DNA of 64,000 nucleotides from Ardenticatenaceae bacterium. GTDB lineage: Bacteria > Chloroflexota > Anaerolineae > Promineifilales > Promineifilaceae. The translations under genes were made by a program, and so were the position numbers. The notes under the pieces are model-generated. The model saw only the letters and a list, made by a program, of their open reading frames with translations, was not told where the DNA came from and ran no database searches. The stretch is taken from contig JACKBU010000001.1 of the NCBI GenBank assembly GCA_020634395.1, forward strand, positions 186,001 through 250,000. The letters run 5' to 3'. Below, piece by piece: positions 1-7,999 of this stretch (position 1 is the first letter of the stretch; the number at the start of each line of letters is the position of its first letter).

Positions 1-1598
1 TTAAACACTGCCAACAAGGCAAACACCCGCTTGTGCTCCTCATCCAACCCCTGCCAGCTGATGGTGAACGACGTGCGCACGGCCGTATCCCCCACCGCCA
101 GGTCCAGGCGTTCCGCTTCTAACGAAAGCTGGCCCGCAAAACTGTCCAGGCTGCGGCGCGGCCGGGCCGCCAGATAACGCCCGGCGATGGCCATCGCCAG
201 AGGCAAATAGTGCAGGCGCTCTCCAATCTGCTGGGCGGCACGGCTTTCGGCCTGCACCCGGTCTCTGCCAATCAGGCTGGCCAGGAGGGAACGGCCGTTG
301 CCCGGGGTCAGCACGGACAGCGCCACAATCTCAGCCCCCAGCGCCGTGGCGATGTCGGCGTTGCGGGTGGTGATAAGGATGGCGAAACGGCCGTTTTGCG
401 GCAGCAGCGGCTTGACACGGGCGGCAACGGCCACATCGTCCAGCACGATGAGCACCTGCTTATCGGCCAACACCTGGCGTAGAGCAGCCAGCCGCTGATC
501 CATAGTGGGCAAACTGTGAAAGTCGTAACCGTAGGCACTGGCCCAATTGGCAGCGATGCTAGCCGGCTCGCTGTGGGCCGCATCAGCCCACAAAACCCCA
601 TCGGCAAACTGCCGGCGCAGATCGTGCGCCAGTTGAATAGCCACCGAAGATTTGCCAATGCCGCCCATCCCCACCAGGCTAATCACCGGCGGGGCATCGG
701 CCGGCAGCAGCATAGCGCCCAACTGTTCCATTTCGTCGTCGCGACCCTGAAAGTAGGGCACCAACGCAGGCGCCTGAAATGGGATCTGTACGGCAGGCGT
801 AGAGGCGGTGGGCGCGGGTAACGGCCGTTTGTATGCCAGCGTTTCGGCCCGCTCCCCATCCCGAATTTGCTGCATCAACGCTTTGGTCTGCGGAGAAGGT
901 TCTATGCCCAGTTCTTCGGCCAACACCTCGCGGCAAATCTCAAACTGCCGCAGGGCAGCGCTGCGCTGTCCGGCCAGGGCATACAACTCCATCAACTGCT
1001 GGTGGGCTTCCTCTCGCCAGGGATCAATCGCCAGCAGTTGTTGGGCATACTCGATGCCCGCCTGGTGGTCCTTTTGTTCCAGGCAGATAGCAGTTAACTG
1101 ATCCAGGGCCTGAATGGCGCCCTGCCGGTATCGCTCGCGCTGTACCAGGATCCATTCTTCAAAGTCGGGCGCGTCGGAAACCATAAACCCGGCCATAAAC
1201 TCGCCCGTGTACAGGGTGACGGCTTCGCGTAAATAGGCCCGCTGCGCTGCGCCAACGGCCGTCTGCGCCAGCTGCAAAAAGTGTTCAAACGCTTCTGTAT
1301 CCAGCCAGTAGGGAGCTTCTCGGGAAAAGCGTGCCGTCTGGCGCGTTGTGTCCAGATAATCGTTCAAGAACCGGCGCATTTTGGTCAGTTCTACCCGCAG
1401 GCTGCGCCGCGCATCTTCTTCCGGTTTTTCCCCCCACAACAGCCCGGTAAGGCCGGTGCGCTGGTGGGTATGGCCGGTTTCTACCAGATAACAAAACAAA
1501 GCCAGCGCCTTGGTGGAAAGCTCTGGCACAATGTCCTGTTCATCTGCTTGCCGGACGTGCACGTCACCTAGCAAAACAATTTGTAGTTCCGTTGCCAT
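1..1598 (-). CDS. BTAD / NB-ARC transcriptional regulator (SARP/AfsR type), partial
   Basis: The reading frame opens with ATG at 1598 and stays open to the left edge, so the C-terminus is missing; 532 residues are visible. Residues about 1-95 look like the winged-helix DNA-binding part found in SARP regulators (start MATELQIVLLGDVHV), and about 100-245 form the helical bacterial transcriptional activation domain (BTAD), ending near EELGIEPSPQTKALM. An NB-ARC ATPase follows: P-loop GMGGIGKS at about 308-315 and the Walker B-like stretch QVLIVLDDVAV. By family this should be a nucleotide-switched transcription activator, usually with a TPR or sensor C-terminus that lies outside the window. It is divergent from the small gene at 1748. 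The target genes cannot be told from here. Confidence 0.85.
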   Translation of the reverse strand, partial: MATELQIVLLGDVHVRQADEQDIVPELSTKALALFCYLVETGHTHQRTGLTGLLWGEKPEEDARRSLRVELTKMRRFLNDYLDTTRQTARFSREAPYWLDTEAFEHFLQLAQTAVGAAQRAYLREAVTLYTGEFMAGFMVSDAPDFEEWILVQRERYRQGAIQALDQLTAICLEQKDHQAGIEYAQQLLAIDPWREEAHQQLMELYALAGQRSAALRQFEICREVLAEELGIEPSPQTKALMQQIRDGERAETLAYKRPLPAPTASTPAVQIPFQAPALVPYFQGRDDEMEQLGAMLLPADAPPVISLVGMGGIGKSSVAIQLAHDLRRQFADGVLWADAAHSEPASIAANWASAYGYDFHSLPTMDQRLAALRQVLADKQVLIVLDDVAVAARVKPLLPQNGRFAILITTRNADIATALGAEIVALSVLTPGNGRSLLASLIGRDRVQAESRAAQQIGERLHYLPLAMAIAGRYLAARPRRSLDSFAGQLSLEAERLDLAVGDTAVRTSFTISWQGLDEEHKRVFALLAVF

Positions 1599-1747
1599 AC
1601 CAAATTCGATAATTCCAGTGGGAGCTTTAAAACATGGTAGAAAATTAGCGATGATTTAACGATGGGGTGCTAAGGTAGGCTCATCTTTGAAGTTTGAAGC
1701 ATGAATGAATCAGCTAGACCCGAAATTTTTCTTTGAGAGGTAATCAT

Positions 1748-1936
1748 ATGCAATCCAACACCGATTATCAAGTGCATATGCTGCGCATCTGGCGCGGCCA
1801 GGGGGAAGGCAGCCAGGCGAACGTCAGATTGAGTTTGGAGAATACGAAGACGGCCGTTCGCGTTGGTTTCGCCGATTGGGATGCATTCATTGCGTATTTG
1901 CGGGAGCAAATCGACGGCCCCGCACCGTTAACTTAA
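1748..1936 (+). CDS. small conserved-looking protein, 62 aa, function unknown
   Basis: A 62-residue acidic protein. I chose the ATG at 1748 because GAGAGG sits seven bases upstream (1735-1740); an in-frame TTG at 1733 would overlap that site. Predicted as short beta strands followed by a helix, with the core WRGQGEG...VRLSLEN...FADWDAFIAYLRE. The protein at 19792 has the same layout (W-R, then a beta region, then (E/D)W(D/E)xFI and a basic helix end), which suggests two members of one tiny family. It lies divergently beside the BTAD regulator and ends in a strong hairpin terminator. No function is assigned. Confidence 0.6.
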   Translation: MQSNTDYQVHMLRIWRGQGEGSQANVRLSLENTKTAVRVGFADWDAFIAYLREQIDGPAPLT

Positions 1937-1997
1937 CTTTCACTCCTGTGAGGGCAGGCATCCAAACATCGCCTATTTGCGATGTGAGGAGTTCCAC

Positions 1998-2045
1998 AGA
2001 ACGGCCGTTAAGTATTGCCAGGCTTAACGGCCGTTCTTACTTTTT
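1998..2045 (+). terminator. intrinsic terminator built on two ACGGCCGT copies
   Basis: Perfect 15-bp inverted repeat, arms 1998-2012 and 2023-2037, each arm centred on AACGGCCGTT, loop of 10 bases, then TACTTTTT on the plus strand. It ends the small gene at 1748 and sits directly at the 3' end of the convergent thiolase gene. Confidence 0.8.
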
Positions 2046-3312
2046 AAAGTAGTTCCACCACCGTCGCCTCGCCCTGCCCCACGCCCACGCACAACGTCGC
2101 CAAACCATAACGCATCGTTTCGCCGCTGGCCGCCCGGCGCTGCATTTCGTGCAGCAGCGTCGTCAAAATGCGCGCCCCAGAGCAGCCCAGCGGATGGCCC
2201 AGGGCAATCGCCCCGCCGTTGACGTTGACGATCTCGGGGTTCAGGCCCAGTTCCCGAATCACCGCCAGCGACTGCACGGCAAACGCCTCATTGAGTTCAA
2301 TCAGGTCAATATCCGCCAGCTCCAGATTCGCCCGCTGCAGGGCTTTGCGCGTCGCCCCCACCGGCCCCAGACCCATCACCCGCGGGTCCACGCCGGCTGC
2401 GCCGGAAGCCACCCAGCGGGCCAGGGGCTTCAGGCCCAGTTCGTCGGCTTTGGCTTTGGACATCAGCAGCAGGGCCGCCGCGCCGTCGTTCAGGCCGCTG
2501 GCATTGCCGGCTGTCACCGTGCCGCCGGCCCGAAACGCCGGACGCAGCTTGGCCAACACTTCCGGGCTGGTATCCAGCTCGTAATGGTCGCCTGCCCGGC
2601 GAATCCGCGGATGCTCATCGGTGTCCACCAGCAGCGGATCGCCTCTGCGCTGGGGGATAGGCACGGGCACGATTTCGGCCTGGAAACGGCCGTTGTTGAT
2701 GGCTTCACACGCCCGCCGCTGGCTCTCGTAGGCAAAAGCATCTTGCTCTTCCCGGCTGATGGGGCCGCCGCTGATGCCGCCGGCGCAGCTCATTTCGTAG
2801 ATATTTTCGGCCGTCTCGCCCATCGCTTCCAGGGGGAACATAGCTTCCATTTTGGGATTGGGATAGCGCCAGCCCAGGGTGGTATCGTAGCCGGTGATGT
2901 TGCCGGGCGGCCCCCAGGCGCGAGAATTCTTCGGGAAGGAGTAAGGCGCACGGCTCATCGACTCCACACCGCCGGCGACAAACACGTCCCCCTCGCCCAC
3001 CATAATGGCCCGCGCCGCCTGGTTGACGGCGTTCAGACCGCTGGCGCACAGGCGATTGAAGGTCACGGCAGCGACGTGCTGCGGCAGGCCGGCCAGCAGC
3101 GTGGCCATGCGGGCTACATCGCGATTGTCTTCGCCGGCCTGGTTGGCGCAGCCAAAATACACCTCTTCGATCAGGTTCGGATCAAGACCGGCGTCTTCGA
3201 CGACAGCTTTGATGATCAGAGCGGCCATGTCGTCGGGGCGCACGTCGGCCAGCGCCCCACCGTGCCGGCCGATGGGAGTACGTAAGGCATTGATAATCAC
3301 TACTTCGTTCAT
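2044..3312 (-). CDS. thiolase (acetyl-CoA C-acyltransferase, PcaF-like)
   Basis: Degradative thiolase of 422 residues that cleaves a 3-oxoacyl-CoA with CoA. The catalytic residues can be placed: nucleophile Cys89 in NRLCASG, His373 in GGAIALGHPLGCSG, and Cys408 in ATLCVGVGQG. The stretch GCANQAGEDNRDVARMA is typical of 3-oxoadipyl-CoA thiolases (PcaF) and close beta-oxidation relatives, so either substrate class is possible. It follows hutH on the same strand after about 100 bases of low-complexity spacer; AAAGGACC precedes the ATG. No other beta-oxidation or aromatic-catabolism gene is adjacent, so the pathway is uncertain. Confidence 0.9.
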   Translation of the reverse strand: MNEVVIINALRTPIGRHGGALADVRPDDMAALIIKAVVEDAGLDPNLIEEVYFGCANQAGEDNRDVARMATLLAGLPQHVAAVTFNRLCASGLNAVNQAARAIMVGEGDVFVAGGVESMSRAPYSFPKNSRAWGPPGNITGYDTTLGWRYPNPKMEAMFPLEAMGETAENIYEMSCAGGISGGPISREEQDAFAYESQRRACEAINNGRFQAEIVPVPIPQRRGDPLLVDTDEHPRIRRAGDHYELDTSPEVLAKLRPAFRAGGTVTAGNASGLNDGAAALLLMSKAKADELGLKPLARWVASGAAGVDPRVMGLGPVGATRKALQRANLELADIDLIELNEAFAVQSLAVIRELGLNPEIVNVNGGAIALGHPLGCSGARILTTLLHEMQRRAASGETMRYGLATLCVGVGQGEATVVELL

Positions 3313-3415
3313 GGGAATTTGTGGTCCTTTTGTGGTGGTTGGTTGTTAAGTTTGTTTGTTGGTTTGTTGGTTTGTTAGGTTGGTTATACTGTCACCTGCT
3401 CACCCGTTCACCCCG

Positions 3416-4984
3416 TCACCCCGTCTCCTTACCAGGTTGGGTCAACCGTGCTTCGACAACTTCTTTGATGGTCCCGGTGGCGACAAGGCGGCGCACCGCC
3501 TCGATGTGGGGAGCCAGCACCGTGTCGGCATCCAGGAAGGGCACTTTTTGGCGGATAAGGTCGTAGGCGAGACGCGTACCGGCGCCTTGCCGCGGCTCGC
3601 CGCCGGTTGTCTGGCGGCGAAAATCCACCCCTTGGGCCGCGGCCAGCAGTTCGATGGCCACGATTGTTTCCACGTGATCGAGAATTTGGGCGACCTGGCG
3701 CACGGCCGTTGCGCCCATGCTCACGTGGTCTTCAACGTTGGCGCTGCTGGGAATAGTGTCGGCGCTGGCCGGATGGGCCAGCACTTTGTTCTCCGAAGCC
3801 AGGGCCGCGGCCGTGTACTGGGCCATCATAAAGCCGCTCTCCAGGCCGCCATGCTGCGTCAGGAACATCGGCAGCACGCCGCCGTTGCTGTCCGCGTCCA
3901 CCAGCCGGGCCACGCGCCGCTCGCTCATGTTGCCCAGCTCCGTCAGGGCCAGGGCCATGTAGTCCATGGCAATGGCAATCGGCTCGCCGTGAAAATTGCC
4001 GGCGGAAATCACGTCGGTCTGCCCGGTGGCCTCATCGACGAAGATGATGGGGTTGTCGTTGACGGCGTTGAGTTCGATGCCGATGACCCACTGGGCGTAG
4101 GCGATGGCATCGCGCACGGCACCGTGCACCTGGGGCACGCAGCGCAGGGTGTACGGATCCTGCACGTTGAGCGAATCCCGGCCGCGCAAAAAATCACTGC
4201 CTGCCAGATTTTGACGCAGGAAGGCGGCGCAGTCGATCTGGCGCGGATGGGGGCGCACCAGATGCACACGCGCATCGAAGGCACGGTCGGTGCCGTGCAG
4301 AGCTTCCAGGCTGAGGGCGGCGGTGATGTCGGCGGTGAGGGCCAGGTTGATGGCCCGCCGCACTTGCAGCGCCCCCATGCCCACCATGAAGGCCGTGCCG
4401 TTGAGCAGGGCCAGCCCTTCTTTGGCCTGGAGTTCGAGGGGGTGCAGCCCGGCGCGCAGAAGGGCGGAACGGCCGTCCATCAATTCCCCCTGGTGCCACG
4501 CCTCCCCCTCGCCAATCAGCACCAGGGCCAGATGGGCCAGTGGGGCCAGATCGCCGCTGGCTCCCAGCGAACCCTGCGCCGGGATGCGGGGGTGGACGCC
4601 GGCGTTGAGCATGTCTAGCAGCAGGTGAATGACGTCTGGGCGCACACCGGAATAGCCCAGCGCCAGCGTGTTGGCGCGCACCAGCAGCATGGCCCGCACC
4701 ACGCGCTCCGGCAAAGCCGGGCCGACGCCGACGGCATGACTGCGCACCAGATTGATTTGCAGCTGCTGCACTTCGGCAGGGGAAATGATCTTGTCTTTGA
4801 AGCGGCCGAAGCCGGTGGTGATACCATACACCACTTCGCCGCGGGCCACCAGGTCTTCGACGGCCTGGCGGGAACGTTGGATTTTGGGTAAGACGGCGGG
4901 ATCCAGGCGGACGGAACGGCCGTTGGCCACCGCCACCACGTCGTCAACCTGTAACTGATCGCCGGAAATAGTTAAGGGAGTCAT
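3416..4984 (-). CDS. hutH: histidine ammonia-lyase
   Basis: Converts L-histidine to urocanate plus ammonia, the first step of histidine degradation, in the cytosol. The 522-residue length fits the family (about 510). The MIO prosthetic group precursor Ala142-Ser143-Gly144 is present in IPAQGSLGASGDLAPLAH, with the motif VVYGITTGFGRF near residue 55. I chose ATG 4984 because a TATAAT box ends exactly seven bases upstream, giving a leaderless transcript, and because the longer frame (to 5173) adds low-quality sequence that runs into the divergent holB gene. The usual partners hutU, hutI and hutG are not in the window. Confidence 0.95.
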   Translation of the reverse strand: MTPLTISGDQLQVDDVVAVANGRSVRLDPAVLPKIQRSRQAVEDLVARGEVVYGITTGFGRFKDKIISPAEVQQLQINLVRSHAVGVGPALPERVVRAMLLVRANTLALGYSGVRPDVIHLLLDMLNAGVHPRIPAQGSLGASGDLAPLAHLALVLIGEGEAWHQGELMDGRSALLRAGLHPLELQAKEGLALLNGTAFMVGMGALQVRRAINLALTADITAALSLEALHGTDRAFDARVHLVRPHPRQIDCAAFLRQNLAGSDFLRGRDSLNVQDPYTLRCVPQVHGAVRDAIAYAQWVIGIELNAVNDNPIIFVDEATGQTDVISAGNFHGEPIAIAMDYMALALTELGNMSERRVARLVDADSNGGVLPMFLTQHGGLESGFMMAQYTAAALASENKVLAHPASADTIPSSANVEDHVSMGATAVRQVAQILDHVETIVAIELLAAAQGVDFRRQTTGGEPRQGAGTRLAYDLIRQKVPFLDADTVLAPHIEAVRRLVATGTIKEVVEARLTQPGKETG

Positions 4985-4990
4985 GGCGCA

Positions 4991-4996
4991 ATTATA
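4991..4996 (-). promoter_or_regulatory. -10 box of a leaderless hutH promoter
   Basis: TATAAT on the minus strand, separated from the hutH ATG by six bases, so transcription should start at or next to the initiation codon. No Shine-Dalgarno sequence is possible. The -35 region is weak (TGTCAG). Confidence 0.65.
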
Positions 4997-5080
4997 GCCA
5001 GTTTGCCCAAGTCCTGACAGATTTGGCAGACCGGCCGGGCCTGGAAAACCCCCGCCCTTGCCCCACGGCTGTATCCAGCC

Positions 5081-5086
5081 TACAAT
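5081..5086 (+). promoter_or_regulatory. -10 box of a leaderless holB promoter
   Basis: TACAAT with seven bases before the ATG at 5094. It shares the short divergent region with the hutH promoter. Confidence 0.5.
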
Positions 5087-5093
5087 CTCGACC

Positions 5094-6107
5094 ATGACGA
5101 CGGAATGGGACCAGGTAATCGGACATGAGTGGGCGGCGGAGCTGCTGGCCGGGGCCATCACCCACCAGCGCACCGGCCACGCCTATTTGCTGACCGGGCC
5201 GGAGCAGATTGGCAAGACGACGCTGGCGCGCACCTTTGCCCAGGCGTTGAACTGCGAAGCGGCCGATCCGGCGGCACGGCCGTGCGGCCGCTGCCGCGCC
5301 TGCCAGCTCATCGCCGCCGACCGCCATCCCGACGTGCGTCTGGTTTCCCCGGAGGTGAGCGGGCGGGGCAAGCTGACGCTGAAGATCGACGAGATCCGCA
5401 CCTTGCAGCAAGAACTCAGCCTGGCGGCTTACGAGGCGCGCTACAAAGTCGCCATTCTGGAGCGGTTCGATGCGGCCACGGAGGGCGCGGCCAACGCCTT
5501 TCTGAAAACGCTGGAAGAGCCGCCGCGCAACGTGATCCTGCTGCTGACGGCCAACGATGCGGATACGATGCTGGCGACGATTACCTCGCGCTGCCGCACG
5601 ATTGCATTACGGCCGTTACCCACCCCGCTCATCGAAGAGAGCCTGCAAACCCGCTGGCGCGTGCCCCCAGACAAGGCCCGCCTGCTGGCCCATCTGGCCG
5701 ACGGCCGTCTCGGTTGGGCCATCCAGGCCTGGGAAGACGATACCATCCTGGCCGAACGGCAGCAAAACCTGGATTACCTGCGGCAGGCGCTGGCCGGCGA
5801 CCGCGTGGAACGGTTTGCGCTGGCCGATAAATTGGGACGCAAGCCGGAACTGCTGCCGGAGATTTTGCAGACCTGGCTGAGTTGGTGGCGGGATGTGACG
5901 CTGCTGAGCCAGGGGGAAAACGGCCGTGCCCTCACCCTCACCAACGTCGACCAGCAGGCCGAGATAACCCAGGCCGCCCAGGAATGGACTTCCGCCCAGG
6001 CTTTGACCGGCCTCCAACAAACCAACCAGGCCATCCGCCAACTGCGGCGTAACGCCAATACGCGCCTCGTCATAGAGAATCTCTTCCTCACTTATCCCCT
6101 GCCCTGA
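5094..6107 (+). CDS. holB: DNA polymerase III subunit delta prime
   Basis: Clamp-loader subunit, 337 residues, of the AAA+ RFC-like family; with delta and tau/gamma it opens and loads the beta clamp. Visible features are HAYLLTGPEQIGKTTLA (residues 30-46, Walker A region), four cysteines at about 54, 64, 67 and 70 forming the usual zinc module, ANAFLKTLEEPP, and the ITSRCR (SRC) motif. ATG 5094 is preferred over the upstream TTG at 5058 because the -10 box TACAAT lies between them. The gene is alone; a long tandem repeat follows its stop. Confidence 0.93.
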   Translation: MTTEWDQVIGHEWAAELLAGAITHQRTGHAYLLTGPEQIGKTTLARTFAQALNCEAADPAARPCGRCRACQLIAADRHPDVRLVSPEVSGRGKLTLKIDEIRTLQQELSLAAYEARYKVAILERFDAATEGAANAFLKTLEEPPRNVILLLTANDADTMLATITSRCRTIALRPLPTPLIEESLQTRWRVPPDKARLLAHLADGRLGWAIQAWEDDTILAERQQNLDYLRQALAGDRVERFALADKLGRKPELLPEILQTWLSWWRDVTLLSQGENGRALTLTNVDQQAEITQAAQEWTSAQALTGLQQTNQAIRQLRRNANTRLVIENLFLTYPLP

Positions 6108-6440
6108 ACCGTTCCTACCTGCTGCTGGACCGTTGCTACCTGCTTCTGGGTCGTTGCTACCTGCTCCTGGACCGTTGCTACCTGCTCCTGGACCGTTGCT
6201 ACCTGCTTCTGGGTCGTTGCTACTTGCTTCTGGGTCGTTCCTACGTGCTCCTGGACCGTTGCTACCTGCTCCTGGGTCGTTCCTACCGGCTCCTGAACCG
6301 TTCCTACCGGCTCCTGAACCGTTCCTACCGGCTCCTGAACCGTTCCTACCGGCTCCTGGGTCGTTCCTACCGGCTCCTGAACCGTTCCTACCGGCTCCTG
6401 AACCGTTCCTACGTGCTGCTGGACCGTTCCTACCGGCTAA
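6106..6440 (+). repeat. 21-bp tandem repeat array, about 16 copies
   Basis: Imperfect minisatellite directly after the holB stop. The unit is 21 bp, of the type ACCGTTCCTACCGGCTCCTGA with variants (GGTCGTTGC, CCTGCTTCTGG), about 16 units. Since 21 is a multiple of three, two plus frames remain open and would encode heptads such as LPAPEPF or LLNRSYR. The spacer from 6108 to 6516 holds nothing else except a promoter-like TACAAT at 6483. Confidence 0.9.
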
Positions 6441-6482
6441 AGCTTTTGCCCGGCCTCATTTTGCCGCGCCCCAAAGTGCAAG

Positions 6483-6488
6483 TACAAT
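6483..6488 (+). promoter_or_regulatory. candidate -10 box of the M50-like gene
   Basis: TACAAT directly after the tandem repeat, 28 bases before the ATG at 6517; no clear -35 element. Confidence 0.35.
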
Positions 6489-6516
6489 CCCTGCAACAAA
6501 CGGGAGGCGCGATCTC

Positions 6517-7080
6517 ATGAACAAAACATTCAAACTGGGCTCCATCGCCGGTCTCAAACTTCTCGCCAAGCCCACGGTCTTGCCCAGCATCCTCTTGGTC
6601 TGGCTGCTTTACAGCCTGCTGGGACGCAAAGTATTCAAGTTAAAGCCAGAGCAGGCCATCCTGGGCGGCTTGTTGGCGACGCTGCTCCACTGGTTTAACG
6701 AGTTTTGGCACAACCTGGGCCATGCCCAGGCCGCCAAACAAACCGGCTACCCCATGAGCGGCGTCTGCTTTGTGGGGCCGCTGGGCAGTTCCCTCTATCC
6801 ACCCGACGAGCCGACGCTGCCGCCGCACATCCACGTCAGACGGGCTCTGGGCGGCCCCATCGCCAGCGGCATCCTGGCCCTGGTGACGGGCGCGCTGGCC
6901 CTGGCGGCGCACTCCCTGGGCGGCATCCCATTTATGGCCGCCACGCTGACGTGCCTGGACAATTTGCTGGTCTTTACGATTGGCGCGTTCCTGCCGCTGG
7001 GTTTTACCGATGGCGACACGCTGCTGCGCTACATGAATATGAACAAACGGCCGTCGCAGTGGCTCACCGTCGCGGAATGA
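6517..7080 (+). CDS. M50 (site-2 protease)-like membrane protein with altered active site
   Basis: 187 residues with hydrophobic segments at about 22-35, 48-62, 112-132 and 135-162. The layout resembles small M50 zinc proteases: a HExxH-like motif in a membrane helix (H65-N-L-G-H69 in EFWHNLGHAQAA) and a C-terminal LGFTDGDTLL resembling the family's LDG motif that supplies the third zinc ligand. The catalytic Glu is Asn66 here, so proteolysis is doubtful although zinc binding may persist. GGGAGG at 6502-6507 supports ATG 6517; a start further upstream would translate the tandem repeat. Family assignment is by motif only. Confidence 0.6.
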   Translation: MNKTFKLGSIAGLKLLAKPTVLPSILLVWLLYSLLGRKVFKLKPEQAILGGLLATLLHWFNEFWHNLGHAQAAKQTGYPMSGVCFVGPLGSSLYPPDEPTLPPHIHVRRALGGPIASGILALVTGALALAAHSLGGIPFMAATLTCLDNLLVFTIGAFLPLGFTDGDTLLRYMNMNKRPSQWLTVAE

Positions 7081-7089
7081 AAAAAGAGA

Positions 7090-7141
7090 GAGACTGGAGA
7101 TTAGAGATTGGAGATTGAAGACTGAATTAGTCTCCAGTCTC
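7090..7141. repeat. word-repeat hairpin, GACTGGAGA family
   Basis: Tandem copies of a GGAGATTAGAGATT-like word followed by the inverted copy. Arms GAGACTGGAGA (7090-7100) and TCTCCAGTCTC (7131-7141). The same word recurs near 27207 and 50680. Confidence 0.75.
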
Positions 7142-7153
7142 CCCCCTAACCTA

Positions 7154-7930
7154 ATGACAACCACCAACCCCGATCCCCAAACCCTGCTTGAATTCGCTCT
7201 GGATGCTGCCTGGCAGGCCGGGCGCATCACCCTGGGCCATTTCCAAACCCGGTTCCAGGCCGAACGCAAAGCCGACAACACCCCCGTCACTCTCGCCGAC
7301 CGCCAGGCCGAACAAAAACTGCGCGACCTCATCACCCGCTACTGGCCCGATCATGGCCTGCTGGGTGAAGAATTCGGCCAGCAGCCCGGCGCGTCCGGCT
7401 ACCGCTGGCTGATCGATCCCATCGACGGCACCAAGTCGTTTGTCTCCGGCGTGCCGCTGTACGCCACCCTGCTGGCCCTGACCCAAGACGACGAGCCGCT
7501 ACTGGGCGTGGCCCACTTTCCGGCACTGAACGAGACAGTGTATGCCCGGCGCGGCGGCGGCTGTTATTGGAACGGCCGTCGCGCCCACGTCTCCACCGTT
7601 GACAATTTAGCCGACGCCGTGCTGCTGTGCAGCGACCTGGATAGCTTTGGGGCAAAAACGGCCGCCTGGCAGCGCCTGATCGCCGCCACCTACATCCAGC
7701 GCACCTGGGGCGACGCCTACGGCTACGCCCTGGTGGCCACCGGCCGCGCCGAAATCCACCTGGACCCCATCATGGCCCTGTGGGACTGCGGCCCCTTCCA
7801 GGTGATCCTGGAAGAGGCGGGCGGCACCTTCACCGACTGGCAGGGGAAACCGACCATTTACGGCAACGAGAGTTTGGCGACAAACGGCCGTCTCTTCTCG
7901 TCGGTGATGGATTTAGTCCGCCCGGCCTGA
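7154..7930 (+). CDS. inositol-monophosphatase family phosphatase, HisN-like
   Basis: Mg-dependent phosphatase of the IMPase/FBPase fold, 258 residues. The metal motifs are LLGEEFG, IDPIDGTKSFVSGVP (DPxDGT) and IMALWDCGPF (WDxxP). The wording of the DPIDGTKSF region and the short length are closest to histidinol-phosphatase HisN (last phosphatase step of histidine synthesis), but inositol-1-phosphatase and 3'-nucleotidase (CysQ) share this fold and no his gene is nearby. ATG 7154 is chosen as the first start after the hairpin; no Shine-Dalgarno sequence is visible. Confidence 0.85.
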   Translation: MTTTNPDPQTLLEFALDAAWQAGRITLGHFQTRFQAERKADNTPVTLADRQAEQKLRDLITRYWPDHGLLGEEFGQQPGASGYRWLIDPIDGTKSFVSGVPLYATLLALTQDDEPLLGVAHFPALNETVYARRGGGCYWNGRRAHVSTVDNLADAVLLCSDLDSFGAKTAAWQRLIAATYIQRTWGDAYGYALVATGRAEIHLDPIMALWDCGPFQVILEEAGGTFTDWQGKPTIYGNESLATNGRLFSSVMDLVRPA

Positions 7931-7936
7931 GAGTGT

Positions 7937-7942
7937 TATAAT
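7937..7942 (+). promoter_or_regulatory. -10 box upstream of the M42 peptidase gene
   Basis: TATAAT seven bases after the preceding stop codon; six bases separate it from an ATG at 7949, matching the leaderless geometry seen at hutH, pyrD and dprA. Confidence 0.6.
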
Positions 7943-7948
7943 TCACGT

Positions 7949-7999
7949 ATGAAATTGCACAGTCTGCGCAACTTTCGCAACAGGAGGCGCCTACCATGA
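7949..7999 (+). CDS. possible 16-residue leaderless leader peptide
   Basis: Reads MKLHSLRNFRNRRRLP then TGA. Its ATG lies six bases after the TATAAT box, and its TGA overlaps the ATG of the M42 peptidase gene in an ATGA junction. The AGGAGG that serves the M42 gene lies inside it, encoding Arg-Arg. It is strongly basic. It could be a coupling or regulatory peptide, or simply a chance frame. Confidence 0.35.
   Translation: MKLHSLRNFRNRRRLP

Noticed and set aside
1..1598. NB-ARC gene as a STAND-type antiphage defence protein
   Set aside because: The BTAD and N-terminal DNA-binding parts point to a transcription regulator; no nuclease, protease or TIR effector is seen, although the C-terminus is outside the window.
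2149..3285. Long plus-strand frame opposite the thiolase
   Set aside because: Its composition (His, Gln and Gly rich) is that of antisense GC-rich sequence, and the minus frame has all catalytic motifs.
4985..5173. 63-residue N-terminal extension of HutH
   Set aside because: It would overlap the divergent holB start and lie upstream of the hutH -10 box; the family starts at the chosen ATG.
6133..6516. N-terminal Pro-rich extension of the M50-like protein
   Set aside because: The frame is open only because the tandem repeat has a period of 21 bases; a good ribosome site and ATG stand at 6502-6517, and the next frame is open through the repeat as well.
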